NCBI RefSeq assembly: GCF_005938645.2
Contig: NZ_CP042171.1
Span: 5,952,001-6,016,000, forward strand
Reading direction: 5' to 3'
DNA length: 64,000 bases
Source: Pedobacter sp. KBS0701
GTDB lineage: Bacteria; Bacteroidota; Bacteroidia; Sphingobacteriales; Sphingobacteriaceae
This document shows, piece after piece, positions 62,112 through 64,000 of the stretch. The notes beneath the pieces are model-generated. The model searched no databases. It worked only from the letters and a program-made list of their open reading frames with translations, and was not told the origin of the DNA. A program made the position numbers and the translations under genes. The first letter of the stretch is position 1, and each line of letters begins with the position of its first letter.

Positions 62112-62747
62112 TTAGTTTTTAGATAAGGGGTTGGTCTTTTCTGAATAACCCGATTTATACATAGGATTAGTTTTTTCAGTTTCCGAAGCACCCAGTGTTG
62201 TGAATTTATATAACCCTGCAGGAAGGTCATTCAGTTCTATTTCTCCATTTTCGTTTGTCATTAACGTAATTAAACTTCCACCGGGATTTTTACCGCCTTT
62301 AACAATTATTCCTCCAATTGGCGATCCTGCCACCCTCGATTTGGGATTAGTGGAAGGTACTGAAATGGTAAATTTATAACTCCCCATGCTGGTATTATTA
62401 AATTCTATTTCTCCATTTTGGTTAGTCACAAGTGTAATGATATTGCCCCCCGGGTTTTTACCGCCTTTAACTACAATGCCGCCAATAGGTTGCCCTGCAA
62501 CGAAACTTACCTCACCAGTAGTCACATCCAGTTTACCTTTAATAGATTTCATGATGCAAGGGAAGTGAGATTCCGGGTAATTTAATTTGCAATAATCACA
62601 GTAATGCCCCTCAGGAACTTGTGCTCTTAATTGTTGTGTGTTTGTTTCTTTTGCTGTTGATGTTTGTGTTGCAGTTCTTTTAACCTGAGCTAAAACCGTA
62701 AATGAAATACCTAGCAGAAATACCGCTACAGCAGCCCGTTTTTTCAT
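62112..62747 (-). CDS. Secreted repeat protein with Cys/His cluster
   Basis: I do not recognise this 211-residue family. The signal peptide ends VLAQ. The mature part has a possible metal site C-x2-C-x7-H-x2-C (Cys50, Cys53, His61, Cys64). Two 43-residue repeats follow (about 84-126 and 140-182), each built on G-x-PIGGI-x-VKGGKNPGG and TL-x-TN-x-NGEIE. A third motif, EKTNP, occurs twice in the tail. The repeats look like small beta units similar to carboxypeptidase-regulatory folds. It may bind metal or a surface polymer; this is a guess. DUF4251 follows on the same strand. Confidence 0.7.
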   Translation of the reverse strand: MKKRAAVAVFLLGISFTVLAQVKRTATQTSTAKETNTQQLRAQVPEGHYCDYCKLNYPESHFPCIMKSIKGKLDVTTGEVSFVAGQPIGGIVVKGGKNPGGNIITLVTNQNGEIEFNNTSMGSYKFTISVPSTNPKSRVAGSPIGGIIVKGGKNPGGSLITLMTNENGEIELNDLPAGLYKFTTLGASETEKTNPMYKSGYSEKTNPLSKN

Positions 62748-62837
62748 AAAATTTGATTAGTTAACATAAAATTAATCAAAAAATATGGCTCTTGCTAGTT
62801 TTTAAATGTGGAGCATGACAATAGATTGTGTATGTGA

Positions 62838-63176
62838 TTATTTCTTTTTTGATGCTTTTGCAAAGGGATTAAAGGCCAGGGCAAGGTTAACCCAGAAATC
62901 AAGCTCATCATTCCGGCTTAAAACATCTTCTGAAACCGAAATGTAGCCCTTCATCAGTATGCCGCCCATCACCATTTGTTCCCAGCCGTCTTTATGCGAC
63001 AGGTTTTCTAAAGTTGCTGGGTCAAGCCTCACCATGATGCTGTTCTTAGAAATACCAATGCACATTTTACCGTTCACCATAAAAATAAGTCCACCGAACA
63101 TCTCTTTTTCCGTCACATCTTCTATGTGCATTAACCTTTCAGCAACTCGGAGGGTTAAGCTTTCATTGTATTTCAT
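62838..63176 (-). CDS. TfoX/Sxy N-terminal domain protein
   Basis: A 112-residue protein covering one TfoX N-terminal domain: RVAERLMHIEDVTEKEMFGGLIFMVNGKMCIGIS, with the typical MFGG motif near 27-30, and MVMGGILMKGYISVSEDVL. In gammaproteobacteria Sxy helps CRP turn on competence genes; stand-alone short proteins in Bacteroidota are not shown to do so. It lacks the C-terminal helix-hairpin domain. It is 9 bp downstream of the next gene on the same strand. Confidence 0.88.
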   Translation of the reverse strand: MKYNESLTLRVAERLMHIEDVTEKEMFGGLIFMVNGKMCIGISKNSIMVRLDPATLENLSHKDGWEQMVMGGILMKGYISVSEDVLSRNDELDFWVNLALAFNPFAKASKKK

Positions 63177-63185
63177 GATCTAAAA

Positions 63186-63872
63186 TTAATGTACATTTTT
63201 GCCTGTTCCGTATTTAATTCCAACTGTGTGAAAATATTTTTTGATCAGGTCATATTTTTCGGTGCAAAATTCTCCTGTCTTCATTTTTTCTGAGCTTTCT
63301 TTTCTTCGATGGCATTCGAAACAAATCTCAATATATTCTGCTATCAATCCCTTTTCATCTAAGAATACAATTGCATTTCGTGGTTCATAACATCTATATC
63401 CATCTGATTCTGCTATCAGTAATCCTTTGTAGCTTTTAGTAGAAGTATAGCCAAAGTTATAGAGTACATCGGTAAGTTTATCCAGCTCCAAAGCTGATAA
63501 AATCTTTTTTTCTTTTAATCTTGTTAAATCTAATTTTTGTTTTTTTTCCAATAATGCATGGTAAACTTCTTCCTTAATCGGAGTGTTGATCGAAGCCTTA
63601 GTGGTATCGGTATAAATGATCTCTGCTCTTAGCTCCGGTGGTTCAAAAGAAATCAGCATCACCTTTTTGTGTTGGTCAAATGGGAAAAATTTTAATCTTT
63701 CTCCAGGTAAGTAAGTATTTCGATGGATGCAGGCCATGCGTTTTTCTAAAACATCATAATCTGCTCTTGAGGGTGGGGCCAAAGGAGGTTCTATTATATT
63801 CCGTTTTTTCTTTTGTGCAAAACACGTAAAACATAACAGGCAAAAAATAAGCGTTAATTTAATGATATACAT
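63186..63872 (-). CDS. Secreted protein of unknown function with CxxCH motif
   Basis: The 228 residues have a signal peptide ending CFAQ. A conserved-looking core reads YEPRNAIVFLDEKGLIAEYIEICFECHRRK near 155-184. CFECH matches a c-type haem motif in form, but the rest does not resemble a cytochrome and I think the match is incidental or a metal site. A run of Lys follows the signal peptide. I recognise no named family. The TfoX gene starts 9 bp downstream, so the two are co-transcribed. Confidence 0.65.
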   Translation of the reverse strand: MYIIKLTLIFCLLCFTCFAQKKKRNIIEPPLAPPSRADYDVLEKRMACIHRNTYLPGERLKFFPFDQHKKVMLISFEPPELRAEIIYTDTTKASINTPIKEEVYHALLEKKQKLDLTRLKEKKILSALELDKLTDVLYNFGYTSTKSYKGLLIAESDGYRCYEPRNAIVFLDEKGLIAEYIEICFECHRRKESSEKMKTGEFCTEKYDLIKKYFHTVGIKYGTGKNVH

Positions 63873-63947
63873 TAGAAATCCTTTATCCTTAAAATTAATG
63901 TTTAAAAGATGTTGAACAAAATAATTTCCTTAGTATCTCTATTTCAG

Positions 63948-63955
63948 TAAATTTG
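63948..63955 (+). promoter_or_regulatory. -7 box abutting the last gene
   Basis: TAAATTTG is a full match to TAnnTTTG. It ends exactly 4 nt before the ATG at 63960, so the transcript should begin at or beside the start codon. Confidence 0.55.
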
Positions 63956-63959
63956 CAAC

Positions 63960-64000
63960 ATGTTATTAAACTGTTATCAGGAAGAATTTTTAGAGGCTGG
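63960..64000 (+). CDS. rnhB: Start of a probable ribonuclease HII gene (cut by window edge)
   Basis: The 13 complete codons read MLLNCYQEEFLEA and the next begins Gly. Bacteroidota RNase HII proteins begin with a very similar stretch just before CDEAGRG. The open frame, start codon and promoter box fit a real gene, but the product call rests on only these residues. Confidence 0.5.
   Translation, partial: MLLNCYQEEFLEA

Noticed and set aside
63300..63345. c-type cytochrome call from CFECH
   Set aside because: Only one motif is present, in a beta-rich protein without other cytochrome features; the stretch around it looks like a family core unrelated to haem.

Overview
The window reads as chromosome from a Bacteroidota bacterium of the Sphingobacteriaceae, most like Pedobacter. 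The evidence is AT-rich DNA, TAnnTTTG promoter boxes instead of strong ribosome binding sites at many starts, the type IX secretion porin PorV, signal peptides that nearly all end in Ala-Gln, a Bacteroidota-type SecA, and many short palindromic intergenic repeats. No rRNA, tRNA, transposase, integrase or CRISPR array was found.

Layout. 0.7-2.4 kb: porV-ispF. 2.5-5.9 kb: one very large GH18/NodB/GT2 fusion protein for surface polysaccharide. 6.1-7.0 kb: a tandem array of 325-bp non-coding repeats. 7.2-9.6 kb: pirin, YceI, a Crp/Fnr regulator and a tiny FeoB-associated membrane protein, followed by a 400-bp nested inverted repeat. 10.1-16.3 kb: two ATP-grasp enzymes of different topology, a YbdK/GCS2 carboxylate-amine ligase, a class I amidotransferase and two alpha/beta-hydrolase esterases. 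16.5-21.7 kb: small conserved genes around typA. 21.8-23.8 kb: tandem LpxL-like acyltransferases. 23.8-31.9 kb: a more accessory stretch with a lone PD-(D/E)XK protein, a serine hydrolase, a kinase-fold protein, DJ-1/PfpI, and a glycosyltransferase group interrupted by a DUF1016 nuclease-fold gene. 32-41 kb: tricorn-like S41 protease, methyltransferase, rhomboid protease, GH29 fucosidase, CREST/ceramidase-like membrane protein, ThuA protein and LMW phosphatase. 41.3-45.1 kb: a frameshifted lipoprotein gene, P1-type nuclease, two small envelope proteins and fumC. 45.2-64 kb: mostly housekeeping and envelope genes (rsgA, Smr/DUF2027, secA, SPOR protein, M20 hydrolase, class C serine hydrolase, SGNH hydrolase, dnaG, yraN, glutaminyl cyclase, DUF4251, TfoX), ending in the first codons of a probable rnhB.

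How the genes work together. The strongest candidate for an uncharacterised pathway is the amide-ligase cluster at 10.1-16.3 kb. It pairs a RimK-like and a circularly permuted ATP-grasp with GCS2, an ammonia-releasing amidotransferase and esterases, all apparently cytoplasmic. I infer that it makes or modifies a small peptide-like or amide-linked metabolite; the product is unknown. A second theme is the envelope: nine predicted signal-peptidase I substrates start with Gln after cleavage, and the window also encodes a lipoprotein glutaminyl cyclase that could convert these N-termini to pyroglutamate. A third theme is repeat traffic: at least six kinds of palindromic intergenic element occur, one supplying the stop codon and last residues of the amidotransferase and one lying inside the DUF1016 gene.
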